A DNA stretch of 35,666 bases from Davidsoniella eucalypti (GCA_004009845.1 RMBW01000188.1:1-35666); one strand, 5' to 3'; counted from the stretch's first letter, positions 20,416-32,963 are shown. Notes: generated by a model from the sequence alone, not told the origin. Program-made: numbers and translations.

Positions 20416-23400
20416 GTTTCTTGCTGAATCTATCTCGCTGTCATTTCTAACATCTTCCCCATAATATTTCACTCTTTTTGCGATACCATCCCCCAAACAA
20501 GCCATCCATCACGGACTCTTTGATTCCTTTTTCCTCTTCCTCATCCAACCGATTCTCTCTTCCCCTCCCATTTTCGGACTCGCCTTGTACACAATTTCTG
20601 GATTTTCTAATGCGACGGCGGGCGCCCCCATTACAACCTCCTCCAACTAAAATTACCTGTTTCAATACACACATCCATAGCTCCGGATAGCACCCAACCG
20701 GCCCAACACCAACAAAAAAAGGATTGCACCCATGCATCAGTCTCCGGCTTTCTTACTACTCCTCCATTTCCGCCTTTAAAATCTCGCCCACGGTAGAGAA
20801 TACGGTCCCCAGGCTTGTTCGAGCGATTGTTATCTGTCCCTCTCCTTCCTTTTGTTTTCTTCGTCGTTTCGAGCCTTTCATCATTTGTATTCTTTTTTTT
20901 CCTGTCGTATTTGACGCTTCAGTTATGAGAAAATAAAAATCACAAGAGACAATCATAACACCACGTTTATAGGCTACTTTGTGCACTACATCGAGGGAGG
21001 AATGGTAACGTCGAACATGATAGATTGATCTACCTCGACACATTTTTTCTTTCCGTAATGTAACTAAGAAGTAGTCGGTGGTTCTCTTTTTCGTCTTTCT
21101 CATTGTTTTTTTTTTGTTCTTCATTCTATTATATTCTCTTTCGATCGGAGGGAAAAGCGGCAAGCAACTGTAATGATGGACATATTCATGGAGGGGATTT
21201 AATGCCTCGTGTACTATATAACTAGAATACACACGTTTCAACTGTTATAACACAAGCTAAGACTCTGGATCTAAACTATGTGTATGTCTATGTCGTCTAA
21301 CTATGCCGGTGTCGTATTGTCGTAGGCGATGATTGGCGTCTATTCTCCTTATCAATGCTTTGTATCATGTTGATCTGATCTTATCCCCGATACATATTAC
21401 CGTTCATCAAGCATTATAAGCTTCGGATGACAGGCCCGGGTAGATGTTCGCTATGTCACTAACTAAAAATGGCTTACACCAACCCAGCGCGTTGATCCAT
21501 GTGTCTGTTTATTTATATAACATTTATATGTTCCTTGACATGACAACTAACTAGCTTTCCGCGGAAATTCTTGAATACAGGACGAAAAAAAAGAATGGTT
21601 GGCTCTTAATCAGATCATCTACATGTACAACCATAATTCAAGACTAGCAACTTAACATGGATATTGTTGAAAAAGTCAAAATTCAACATACTCATTACCT
21701 CATCTAAATGTACTCATAAGCAGCCGATCACGGCCTATCTTTGGTGATTTTTAACTTTTTTTTTATATATATTCCGTGAATAGTCTAGCAAAGGTGATCT
21801 GATAATTATGCAGAGAGAGGAATTTGGGGAGGAAGAAGATATGCCACCGGTCGGTGACCTTAAATTGTCATGATGTTCTTATTGTGAAGCTTATCTTTCT
21901 TCGAACATGTGATAACTTAACTTTTGTCCCCCCTCGGACCGGTCTCGCAGATCTATATGGCGTTGTTCTTAAGTATATATTTATACAAGCACTTGTAATT
22001 CTTACATATATATCGACTAAGAGGAGGAAAGTGAAGCGGTTTCGCTTGCCGAGGTCGGCCTTGTTAGTTTGATTATTACTAGGGTGCTTAATTTCACGAT
22101 ACCAAGGTTCGATTTGAGGGTATGGGTTTAAGAACCCTATTTTTACTATATCAGCTATCATTAACCCTTATTTTGGACTTGGAACGTATATCAAAATTAT
22201 GTGGCTGTTAAGTCTATGATATCTTGACGTACGTACTTCCAATTCAACTAGTAACACACAATATCATAATACATCTGAGAAAACGGTTTACCCCAAGCAA
22301 ATGTCCGATCGGTTGGGACTCCTGATGCAAATACGATGATACACGGTGAACCTCGGGGGGGAAAAGAGGATATATAATTTAAAGTGTGACGAGTAGGTCT
22401 TGATATTTATTGAACAAATATGACAAGACAGAAAGGTACAGTAAGCTCGCACTAATAACAGTAAATATGTGATTTATTTTGAGCGGTAAGCTTTGGAATA
22501 CGATCGAATATTCAAGTAACCTACCTCATTCGCGGTTTTTTTCCCTTTTTCTTTGATTTTCCTGACCCTCATCAAAGCTGAAATGGTGGAGTTGAGAAAA
22601 AAGGTTTGTTGAGAGGAGTGCAATTCAACAATAATACCGGGGATTCTAGTGCATAACAAAAAGTACACTGCTCAATTAGCACTAGAAACAATTAACTTAG
22701 TTATACTTAGTTTGATACTATGTACAACTACATGATAATATGGGGAAAAAGGGGACCTAGTTGTTGGACATTTGTCATGTTTACAAAGAACAAACAAGAT
22801 CCAAGATCGAAGTGATGTGATACCGTCTGATTGAAGGCTAAATGCTGAAATGTGATTTCTCTTTTGCCATCCCTTGATATGTTATGCCCTTTGGATACTG
22901 AAAAGGGGGCGGTTGCGCTTTCCTAAACTACGAAAGCCACGACAAAGTTTAGCGGTCAAATATTTTGATGAATTTTTGATGGGTGAATGGATGAACACGT
23001 TGATGTTTGACAACGAATCAGACATTCCGGAATTTCTCATTCTCTCTGACCAAAATAAGATTCCTCTCCTTCTTTTTCAGATAAGCGCACATGGACAGAA
23101 TAGGCAGAGAATTGCGTCTTGCATCAGTAAGACGCTTTACAGAGTGAAAACACCGTGGCTGTCATTAGCGGATTAACCTTGGGGGAAAGAAAAAGGGAAG
23201 AATCAAAACAAAGAGCGGTTAGTAGCCGAACTAGTCAGGCTTTATTGGTGGTAAATACGATTAAAACAAAGGAAAACTCCCTGGTGCTGGTTAAAGGGAT
23301 CTTTTCTAGGCATGGTCTTCAACTAGGAAGCAGTGAAATATTAGAACAAACACGTAAGAAGATGTCAATGAAACAAAACAGGTGAACCGAAATGTAGATT

Positions 23401-23495
23401 ATGATGTTGGATCTGTAAAAAAAAATTGGGTTCGGATGTGATATCAAAACATGACATTGGGCCATCCTCTAAAGTGGCCAGAGATTATAAGGAAG

Positions 23496-23511
23496 ATATA
23501 TATATATATAT
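23496..23511. repeat. (AT)8 microsatellite
   Basis: Eight uninterrupted AT dinucleotides in AT-rich non-coding DNA. Confidence 0.9.
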
Positions 23512-23902
23512 CTGTATACAGAGAATAAGAAGCATCAATAACATAAATAACACAATCAACGTGGTGTGTTTGTCTTTACTATTTTAAGACAGATACAGTG
23601 GGAGATGGAGATTTTATCATTTGTTGTTTAGGCATATCATATTCTATTGTCTTATACGACTATGCTTGAACTTACTAGCTCATGAAATGCTGCTGTGAGA
23701 TGGCTGTAGTTTGATTGCTGACTTGCGGTTACGGTTGCTGACATATGTAATAGTAACCAGTAGTAGCCGCAGTGGCAGTTCTAATTAGTCCCCAACAACT
23801 CCATGTTGAAGATTTGACTGCGCATAAAATACACAAATATTCAGATACAGTAGCTACCGAAACCATATATATTAAATGCCTCAGGTTATGTTTTTTTCGT
23901 TT

Positions 23903-23933
23903 GTTTTTGTTTTTGTTTTTGTTTTTGTTTTTG
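23903..23933 (+). repeat. (TTTTTG)n microsatellite
   Basis: Five consecutive TTTTTG units after an initial G, flanked by further T-rich sequence with one or two imperfect units. Non-coding. Confidence 0.9.
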
Positions 23934-25263
23934 TTCTTTGATAGCCTAGTGGATCAGGCTGACATAGAGAGCATTATTAGTCGACCGATATTCACACGAG
24001 TTTTTACACCTAGTTTTGAAGCTTTGAACATTTTCCCCAGATTTTGCTCCTCAACCAACCAATCTAACCGCCAATTTGTTTGAATTTGGTCAATTTATTT
24101 AAGCCCCTTAGCTCTCTTGCTCGGTTTGCTGGGATCTTTGTTCGGCTTGGCTTCTTGACCTGGCTTTATTGACCATATTGCATCTTGTTACGACTTGTTC
24201 CCCACCTTTCCACTACAATTTCCGGTCCGCTTCCCATTTCCTTTTTAACTGCTGGCACTCGCTTTGGCGCCTTTCAATCCGATCCCGCTGATTTGATATT
24301 TTGCTGTTCAATTCGCCCAATTCTCTCTAGCTCTTTGATTCATCAACAAACTGTCCTACATCATCACTTCTCACTTCTCGTGCTGTTGGATTGCCGGTCG
24401 ACCTTTTCCTTTACCTTTCAACTAGCCGCTTCAAAGCCACCAACTATTGTGCTGCCCACACACACCTGTTCTTTACATAGGAACCAACACTGCGACCATC
24501 AACAATTGCTACTTGGCTCAAAGCTCCGATCCAAGCAATTGCTCTTCAGGTTAGTCAACTCGCCCTATGCCGATTCAATTGCACACGGTGTCTGCCCGTC
24601 AATGTCCGTCCAGAAGTCTCGCCGAGACCGACCAGCCTCGCCCATTTCTCTTTCTCTGTCATCACATGTGCTCTGTATCTTCTCCAATCGCAGTATTGCT
24701 TGACTCTGTTCAAGAATTCGTGTTTGCCCTGGCTAGTAAGCGCACGGCAGTAGAATCCCCCCACAGCCTGGAACCCAAAGACTACCGCGATTCCCCCAAC
24801 CCAGGCTCCGTGGCATGTGCTTCAGTGCCTGATGGTGCTTGCGTTTACCTAGCTAGTATGGGACTGCTACCACTAGCTTGGCTTGTATTTACTCAGCTGT
24901 ATTTGCATTTAGTTGGCTTTGTTTGCCGGCTCGGCCAACCAGCACGCACGTAAAATCACAGACGTAACATATGTTCATCCTATCCCATGCTAGATAAACT
25001 AGGCCTTGCCTTTTTCTTTTTCTTTACATCGATCGCACCCCGGATCGGCAAACGAAAACAGGCCAGCTTTGTTCTTCCGAGGCTTCGGCTACTTTCTCTG
25101 TCCGTTTTATTTCAACTATTTACCTTGGCTCCTGGCTGGCTTCCTATAACTCCCTCCTGTTCTTTGTTTCCGGTGCTTACGTTGTTACTATCGCTGTCGT
25201 CCACCTAACTTAGTCTACCTTATCGCTTATAACAGGCATTCTTTTCTCACACCATTTTTGCAG

Positions 25264-25445
25264 ATACTCAAATACCCCTCCCCCTCCCCTCCTTCTACGC
25301 TGATCCGAGACTCTTTTTCTCTTTTCCACTTTCTCTCTTTCTCGACTTCAACTAAAGGGAAAACAAGCAGCGTGCTTCTTCCTTCTTTCGACTCTCTTTC
25401 GACAACTTTACCGCGAAGACGCACCCTTTTCCCTTGGTCAGGGCC
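25264..25445 (+). promoter_or_regulatory. CT-rich leader of the Yhm2 gene with three CCCCT motifs
   Basis: A strongly pyrimidine-rich tract just before the carrier start codon. It holds three CCCCT pentamers within 25275-25290, which match the yeast stress-response element (AGGGG/CCCCT) bound by Msn2/4-type zinc fingers. It begins immediately after a good acceptor (TTTTTGCAG, ending at 25263), so it may be transcribed leader and not promoter, in which case the CCCCT match may be incidental. Confidence 0.4.
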
Positions 25446-25471
25446 CCTTCCATCACAACGCTTGATATATC

Positions 25472-27113
25472 ATGGTCGCTATGGTTGCCCCCACTTCGGC
25501 TAAGCCCGTCGCCAGCACTATACCAGAGAAGAAGCCCGTCAAGTTCTCGAATCTTTTGCTCGGAGCTGGCCTGAACCTCTTTGAGGTCACTACCCTGGGA
25601 CAACCGCTGGAAGTCGTCAAGACAACCATGGCTGCCCATCGTGGTGATGGCTTCTCGACTTCGCTCGGCCGTATCTGGTCACGTGGCGGTTTCCTTGGTT
25701 GTAAGTACATTTTCCTATTTTTCCCCCGTTGTTTTTTCTACGTGATATAATTCAAACCCTTATCCTCTTCCCCGGATTTTCACTTTGATGATATATCCCG
25801 GAAGGAATTGTTTTCGCTTGCCCTACCAAATTTCTTGTTACTACTTAGAGCAGCAGACAAGCCGGGGGGCTCTGTTTTCATTATTAGTATATCTTGACTA
25901 TGCTTGCTAAGTCTCCGGCCATTGACTTGCCGGCTCAATCTGGTGCCCCCATCTCTCTTCTTGCCTATACATGTAACAAGCTTGCCTTCTCTCTTCTTAT
26001 ATATGCTCTCTTTTTCTATCTGCCCCGCTCGCACTAAACATTGAATACCACCATTCACATGCCCACTCACGGCCCAATGACAGACATCCTTGTTATCGTC
26101 ATCGCCTACCCGAGGTCTTTCTATATGTTCCCCACGTATCGGTCCCCGAGCTTTATCTCTTAGCATGAGCATCGCTGGCGTTCGTCCCATCACGAACTAC
26201 TCGTAATCCGAGGGTTTATGCTTTCACCTACCCCTTCCAATGTCTCCACACGTCTTTGTCCTATTACATTGCTCTATTCCTACCAGATTTATTCCTCGTC
26301 ATAATAGCCGAGGAAGTTGATATCTTGCTAGTTGCTTTTCCCGTTCTCTTCCATAATGCTAATTTTAATCGTTTCACTACTTTAGTCTACCAAGGTCTGA
26401 TTCCATGGGCCTGGATCGAGGCGTCTACCAAAGGTGCTGTGCTCTTGTTTGTCGCTTCTGAAGCTGAGTACTACGCTCGTCTTGCCGGTGCCTCCAACTT
26501 CGGTGCCGGAATCTCAGGTGGTATTGCCGGTGGTGTTGTTCAGGCTTATGCCACTATGGGCTTCTGCACCTGCATGAAGACGGTCGAAATTACCAAGCAC
26601 AAGATGGCTTCGACCGGCGTCAAGCCTCCTGGTACATTTGAGACCTTTATGGATATCTGGCGTAAGGATGGAATCAAGGGCATCAACAAGGGTGTCAATG
26701 CCGTTGCCATCCGTCAGATGACCAACTGGGGCTCGCGTTTTGGCTTCAGTCGTCTAGCTGAGCAGACCATCCGCGACGTGAGTGGTAAGAAGGAACACGA
26801 GAAACTTGGCGTAGGTGAGAAGATTCTCGCTGCTGCTGTTGGTGGTGGCCTCTCGACTTGGAACCAGCCCATCGAGGTCATCCGTGTTGAGATGCAGAGC
26901 AAGAAGGACGACCCCAACCGTCCCAAGAAGATGACGGTGAGTAACACGTTCAAGTATATTTATAAGACTAGTGGTGTCAAGGGTCTTTATCGCGGCGTCA
27001 CCCCCCGCATTGGTCTTGGAATCTGGCAGACCATCTGCATGGTTGCTGTCGGTGACATGGCCAAAAGCTATGTCGAGAAGCTGACCGGCGAGACAGTTAC
27101 GGCCAAGCACTAG
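25472..27113 (+). CDS. yhm2: Mitochondrial citrate/2-oxoglutarate carrier (Yhm2 type), 2 exons
   Basis: Inner-membrane carrier exchanging matrix citrate for 2-oxoglutarate; in yeast Yhm2 supports a citrate/oxoglutarate NADPH shuttle and was first described as an mtDNA-associated protein. Exons are 25472-25700 and 26386-27113, giving 318 aa. The join yields GGFLGFYQGLIPWAWIEAST, matching the unbroken yeast text as I recall it. Carrier motifs are PLEVVK (residues 45-50) in repeat 1 and PIEVIR (238-243) in repeat 3. Repeat 2 has FCTCMK (136-141) in place of Px[DE]xx[KR], a known Yhm2 trait. KKPVKFSNLLLGAGLNLFEVT, GINKGVNAVAIRQMTNWGSR and the terminal TAKH are further Yhm2 hallmarks. A second in-frame ATG lies at codon 4. 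The 685-nt intron (GTAAGT..CTACTTTAG) is by far the longest in the window. Citrate synthase is the nearest upstream gene on the same strand. Family certain; transport specificity inferred from homology. Confidence 0.96.
25701..26385 (+). other. Unusually long (685-nt) intron of the Yhm2 gene
   Basis: Starts GTAAGT and ends CTACTTTAG, with a GCTAAT branch-like site about 28 nt before the acceptor. Conserved protein text on both sides leaves no room for an extra coding exon. Other introns here are 61-158 nt. The opposite strand holds a 136-codon ATG frame (26190-25780) without a recognisable domain. Earlier acceptor-like sites (for example ACTACTTAG near 25850) exist but would break the frame. 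Confidence 0.85.
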
Positions 27114-27788
27114 ACATTAGACGGATACGGAGTTTGTTTATATCTATCAGGGTTGTTTCTATAGGAGTTTTCTTTTTGTCTTTTATATATTAGTGTACAG
27201 ACTTCAATAGGTTGTTTTACTAGTTATCGATAACACGGTGATGGGGAAAATATAGTCACACAAACCTCCAAGATACCATTGCAACTTTTGTTTTTATCTG
27301 TGACTTGCCTGGTTGATTATTTTTTGAAGATAATAGAGCATCAGATGGCCTAGACTCTTGATCTATAAAGCCTTGATGATTCAGTTGAGCCCTTTGTCGA
27401 ATGTCCGTCCGATTGTATCGTTACATCCCACTTGATACTTGATATTTCCCCTCCCTCTAGCGTATTGCTACCAGCTTCCCCTTGTCTTGAACACCTATAG
27501 TCTCCTATCCTAACCATGAACTCTTACCGATTCACTTGCTCTATCTTGACATCTATTGAGGCCCACTCTTTCTCGTCGATTAGTGCTAACACTCTAGGGT
27601 TATAGAGACACAAGGGTTTGCGCGAAATCTTTCGACATTAGTGCTTGTTTATTAAACCCGAAGAGTCAAGTACCGTAAAAATAGATTTCCGATTTTGGCT
27701 TGGAATGTATGTTTTGTTCTCCTCTTTGTGTGACCTTGGCAAGAACTAAGATCGAGATACAAAACTTGGCGGTAAAAGACTAAGCAAT

Positions 27789-27804
27789 ATATACATATGT
27801 ATAT
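27789..27804. repeat. 16-bp perfect palindrome around TACATATGTA, copy 2
   Basis: ATATACATATGTATAT reads identically on both strands. It is the longest of the TACATATGTA set and lies about 680 bp after the Yhm2 stop codon. Confidence 0.9.
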
Positions 27805-30800
27805 CAACAATAATTGCATAAAAGGCCAAGAAAGTTACACAAAAAGAACTCAAGTTTTTCTTTTAGTACGTCTACGTGTTAATTTCTTTGTTTAATATTT
27901 TCTACTACATGTCCATATGCCAAGATATCATGTTAACATTTGCCAAGCCTCGGCATATCATGAAGGGGGACAAATGATCAAGAGAATGTACATATATGAG
28001 TTCTCTGTAGTACGCGTGTCACCTATTATGCACATAAGAAACCAGAGGCAAATTAGTGTAGAGCCACCAAGAGGAACAGAGAAAGAGGGAGGGGTGAAAA
28101 TGAAGAATGATGCACTATCTTGGTAATATACAACGAAATGATTGGACGGGTTGATGTTGTCTATAGTATAACTTCTTGGCATGTCTTCCTTATACTGTAC
28201 ACAAAAATACAAAATTGAATACCAGTAAAAAGGAAATGTAAGACTAGGAGAACACTGAAAGAGAGCTTGCCAAGGCTTTAGATGCGAAAAAAAAAAAAGG
28301 CATCTAGGCTTTCTTGGATCATTTGTGTACATCTTCTTTCTGCCTTGGAACGACAAAGGGATGAGAGGCGGAAGGGAACTCAGGGAAGAAATCAAGATAT
28401 CCCCCTCTAATACTACAGGACTAGTTTCTGTCGTTGACAATATCATATCGCTGATATGCCGAGCCGGTTCGATACAGGTATGATCTTTTCTTGTCTTTGT
28501 ATCATTATCTTGGCGTTTCGTCAAGAGAGAAGAGGGGTGAAAAAAAGGAAACACAAAAAAGCCAAGCGAATAAGATATACGACTAATATAATGAACGATA
28601 CATATCAATGATGATGCAAAACTTGGTTGTTATGGCTTATATCAAACTCTGAAAGGAAGAAAGAAATCCCCCCAGCCTGCTAACAACCTAAAACTTAATT
28701 AGGTAGCAAAAGAAAAAACACTACTTATTCCAATCCAAGTATGCGATCTCGCAGGATATGCCAAGAACTTTAGAAAAAGCTGATCGACACAAGTGAATAT
28801 AAAAAATACATAGCCGCTTTACTCATGACGAAACAACACAGTAGGAACTTATTTCTCCTTCTTGTAATCTCTTGGCAGTTGAGATCAAAACATGCGGAAA
28901 AAAGTCCCCAAGAGCCCTTCCTCAGATATTAAAATAACAACACGGTGGTTGTCGTGATATTTCACATGTCGATCTTGTTTTCTTTTTTTTGGAGAAGTGT
29001 TCTTTTCTTATACCTCTCATTATCTTTCATCACTTAGTTTGAAACGGCCGATTCTTGGCGTGATTCAAGTAGTTATATAACAAAACAAACCAAACTGAAG
29101 AGGCAAGCTAAGGATCGAATAGAAACTTAGTTTCTTACAGTGTAAACAGATCGACAAGTGGCCATTTTTATAGCACCTTGTATGTAGCAGGTACCCCAAA
29201 AAGGCGGCGGTTCCTGTGGTATTGCCAAGAGAAAGCATTCTGTTTCTTGTATCAGTTCGTACATATACGTTTGTCTATACAAGTGTACATATATATAGTG
29301 CATATATCTGTAAGCAACCTGATTTGCCGGGTAGAAACATTTCGCTGTAAGATGTGATCTGCAATGCTGCCAAGAAGTACAAGAAATAAAGGGATGAGAT
29401 GAGCACAAAAAAGCCTATATCAGCTGCCTCATAAAGACCTAGTCACATATTAGCACCATATTTGGAGACAATGGAGGTCGCGTATTAATTCTCCTAGCAG
29501 AAAAAGGTCACAAACCAGGTCATCGTTCACGACGACATGAGAAGAAACTGGCGAACGATGACTGAGATGGATGGTAACATGCCTTGTATTGTTCTGGGTA
29601 AGCACACAAACACAGCAGTAAAAGAATAAAACAAACCTGTTTCTTTTTGCTTTGATAAGAAAAGAAATTTGAACCGTAAGCCTTGATTTCTGCACTCTTT
29701 CTTGGCATGGCTCAGAGACAACGTAGTTTCGCCAAGCGCTGGATAATGCTTATATATCACATAAGTGTACGCGTTTTGCGGCTATAACTTCTCCATCCAC
29801 GGCAGGCATTCCCTCCTTCATCTGAAGACAGGAAAGACACTCTTGGCTACGCTGGTAGAGAGCAAGCTGGAGCTGCTAGATTGAGGCGCTGGCAAGCCTG
29901 CGTACATGTGTATGATGCTATACCGGGCTGTGTGATGTGCATGCCAAGCCGCTATAGATAGGCAGCGACTGTATCTTCCAACCGCTTGGTGGCTTGATTG
30001 TTTGACGGAACTGTTCTTCGTGTGCCTTGTCATGATACGCGTAAGAACTTATGAGTGATTGTTTGGATATATATGATAAGTAAGTCGTCTGTCGATCGAA
30101 TACTTGACTAGGCTCATCCATCTAAGATATGCCGCGGTATCTAAATATAGAACACCAATACCGACTTGACACTTGTTGGAGCAGACAAGGCACCAACGAA
30201 AGGAAACAATGGGCTCAAGTTTCAATATCTTATCAGAGTGAGACTTTTGAGAAGATAGAGAAATCTGCCTCCTTTCTGCATATCCTTAACCTCCTGTGTA
30301 TTGAGGAGAGGGTGTGGTAAGATAGACTTGGCATTCATAGCGCCCTAGAGTAAGCAGGCGCCCAAAAATCAAAGAAATCTTGTTAGCTGACACTAAGAAA
30401 TAAAAGTGAGTTGAACTTTTTGGGGTCTGTTAGTTCCAAGTCGTGTTTGGAACACTGACGCCAAGATCTGTGATCAAGTTGGAGATGGAGTCTAAAGAAA
30501 GCTGACTAGACAAATTCTTCGACTTGAAGCACGCCTCGAGCGGCAGCTGTAACTCTACAGCATCAATATCGGCGGTAGAAAGCCTGACTCAACACTCCTC
30601 GCACAGGAGTATCTTGAAATAATTTGTATCAAGATGAACAGAAATTCAAGCTTAACTGATACCATCATTGATACTGGAGGCGGTGACTATGGCTTGGGCC
30701 TCGGTGTGTTTAGCTATCTAGACCATACATTAGATATAGATCTGATATGCATGAATGTCACATTGGGCCCTGTACATATAACACCTACTACTAAGCTTTG

Positions 30801-30813
30801 GCTAGGCTCTACA

Positions 30814-30823
30814 TACATATGTA
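30814..30823. repeat. TACATATGTA palindrome, copy 3
   Basis: Perfect 10-bp palindrome within ACATACATATGTACG, identical in core to copies at 16326, 27792 and 32954. Confidence 0.85.
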
Positions 30824-32953
30824 CGTTACAAGACTAGAAAGAGAGGACACTCCCTCTTCTTCATCCTCCTTCTCCTTCTCCTAGCCTTCTCGCTATGCAC
30901 ACCCCGGAGGCTCGGGCATAGGATAGAATCCACTTTCCACGTCACTTGCACCACATCTTGTCTACTGAACTCTTATGTAGCCGATGTACCGGTAGATAGT
31001 GGGTGATAGCCAAGTTGTACTTTCTGTGCTGCAAACCTAAGGAGAGAACCCACGCGAGGCAAAGCCTAAGGAGAAGGACGACGTCTTAGACGAGAATACA
31101 AACGTTTGCCATATGTACGATACAGGGAGAAGTCGAGACGAGGCAACATCGCTTGTATTTCCTCTTACTACAACAAGGCATTAGGGAGTTTGCACTGCAT
31201 ATTATATTCCCATAGCGATGGCAAGCAGATTTCTAGCTACCCATATACAGTTTCTAAGTTGTGTGTAAGTCAATCGTACACAGCCCAAATGATGTAAGGT
31301 CGTCATCCTGAGTTTTTTTATCACCTAGCTAGGCCTAATATGGCACATTGGACGGGCACTTGGCTAATGCAATAGCTACTCTAGTTCCACCTAAGATTGT
31401 AGGAAAGGAAGAAGGAAAAGCAAAAAGACAAAAGAAGAACTTCTTAGCTCAGGGGATGCTTTGAGGAGATGAAGAAGATGCGGCCAGGTAGAGCGAATGG
31501 GGTGTGTGCCGTCCAAATAAAAGTAAGTTGTGAGCATAAAAGAGGGGAGGGGTGACAATAAAGAGAAGAAACAAAGGAAACTTTCCTCATGTCTTCGTCC
31601 TACGGGCCTGTTTTTTTTCCTTCTTATATTGTTAGATACTCCTTCTTGCAGTTCTACTGTAACGTCGGTGTAAATAAGGACGGTGGGGAGGTAGACTAGC
31701 CAAAAGAAAGAACAAAAAAAAGAAGAGAAAGGCGGATGCGTGCAGCTAGAAGGAGTCGAAGTGCATCTTAGACGAAGACGGGAACAGAGCGGAAGGGTTA
31801 GCTTGAAGCCAATAACAGTAGACGGCTTGACATGTTTATTGGTAGAGGGGATCGTGAAATATTCTTGGGCACTCTTGGGCTCTTGGCCGTGTCCATATTA
31901 CATATCAACGGAGATATCATTGGGCATGACGATGCCTTGGCAGTACCACTGGCGAGACGATATCATCCATGGTAAAATCCGAAAGATAGACACAGAAAAA
32001 GGAAAAAGAGGACAAGAAAAGGCAAAATTAGAGATTTCGATGGTACGTAGCACAAAGTCCACAGCTTCTGTGACTGCCAAGTGCGCCACTAGGGGCGGCC
32101 AATGTCCATACTGTGGACGATCCAAATAGCGAGTTGCCAATGTATTTGCGGTCTTCGAGACTGCATAGAAGCATGGGGGGAGATAGCGCTCTATAATGGC
32201 AAGATGGGAAGAACAAAAGGCTACAGGTCGTTCTCTCCGCCGGAATTTGTAGGCCGCTGCACCCGTTTTGGGTAAGATATAAGCTGTGGAATACATGGGC
32301 ATGCAGCAATAATAGATACATGGCCCTGCTACAATATTGGCGCTGTTAGTAGTATATGTAAGCCAATCATGGTTATGAATAACCGCTGGGAAGTGCCTCA
32401 TGGATATGTCGCACATATGATGAGATGTGTAAGCTGCTTCCAAGATGGAGAGAGAGAGTTAAACGGTAACAAACACTACTACTAAATATCTCGTCTTGCC
32501 AAGGAAAGGCCAGTATGTGAATCAGGGTCTTTATGGACAATAGCTAGTATTCAAGACACTATCATGTTCCGAAATGCTCTAGTAGTGCCCAATATACCTG
32601 GGAGGCCACTAACTAGCTAAACAGCTAGTCAATCTACAATATCACTTGATAGAGATCTTCTCTCTTTAGTTGATACTGGTCAGCCGTCTTTCAACGACCT
32701 TCTTGTTCCTTCACTACCCTGATTCTCTTTGCACGGGCACCTCTAATGACAATATAGCTTTAGTATGTATGCAGCTAAGTGAGGGACAAGACTAGGAGAC
32801 AGTGCGAGATATTTTCAAGATTTGACAGGTAGTGATAATGAACATATGTTAACAGTGATGTCGAGAGCCAGATATGGCCGTACTAACGGTAATGGTTCGT
32901 TCATCGGGGCAGATCAATATAAGGGAGTTCGTTAATATGCATACAAAACTGGA

Positions 32954-32963
32954 TACATATGTA
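32954..32963. repeat. TACATATGTA palindrome, copy 4
   Basis: Perfect 10-bp palindrome followed by CGTATGTATAT, so that the alternating purine-pyrimidine pattern extends for about 20 bases. Same core as the other three copies. Confidence 0.85.

Larger units (their letters stand above)
20416..25471. other. 5-kb interval between citrate synthase and Yhm2 carrier genes
   Basis: No recognisable gene. The first 0.7 kb after the citrate synthase stop is CT-rich on the plus strand and is probably 3' UTR and flank. The middle is AT-rich and contains (AT)8 at 23496-23511 and a (TTTTTG)n microsatellite at 23903-23933. From about 24050 to 25471 the plus strand becomes pyrimidine-rich and reads like a long promoter and leader for the carrier gene, with a candidate leader intron at 24550-25263. 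A 128-codon ATG frame at 24567-24953 lies inside that candidate intron and has no recognisable domain. Confidence 0.5.

Noticed and set aside
20756..21241. 161-codon Lys/Arg-rich stretch antisense to the citrate synthase 3' flank
   Set aside because: No ATG at its start, and the basic composition simply mirrors CT-rich sequence on the plus strand.
22107..22118. GGTTCGA-type tRNA B-box lookalike (also near 28465)
   Set aside because: The flanks do not complete GGTTCGANTCC, and no A-box or cloverleaf can be drawn at the right distance.
24567..24953. 128-codon ATG frame upstream of yhm2
   Set aside because: No recognisable domain; Ser/Pro/Leu/Cys composition fits the pyrimidine-rich leader, and it lies within a candidate leader intron.
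26256..26385. In-frame upstream extension of yhm2 exon 2 as an alternative start
   Set aside because: The open frame runs into the intron, but its sequence is unlike any carrier, and exon 1 supplies the conserved first repeat including PLEVVK.
27958..28608. 216-codon open stretch on the minus strand
   Set aside because: It opens with TTG, not ATG; the first ATG is more than 50 codons in. Composition (Ser, Phe, Ile, Pro) is that of random AT-rich sequence and no domain is recognisable.
31898..32443. 181-codon open stretch on the minus strand
   Set aside because: Starts with TTG and shows no domain, no codon bias like the real genes, and no convincing splice partners.
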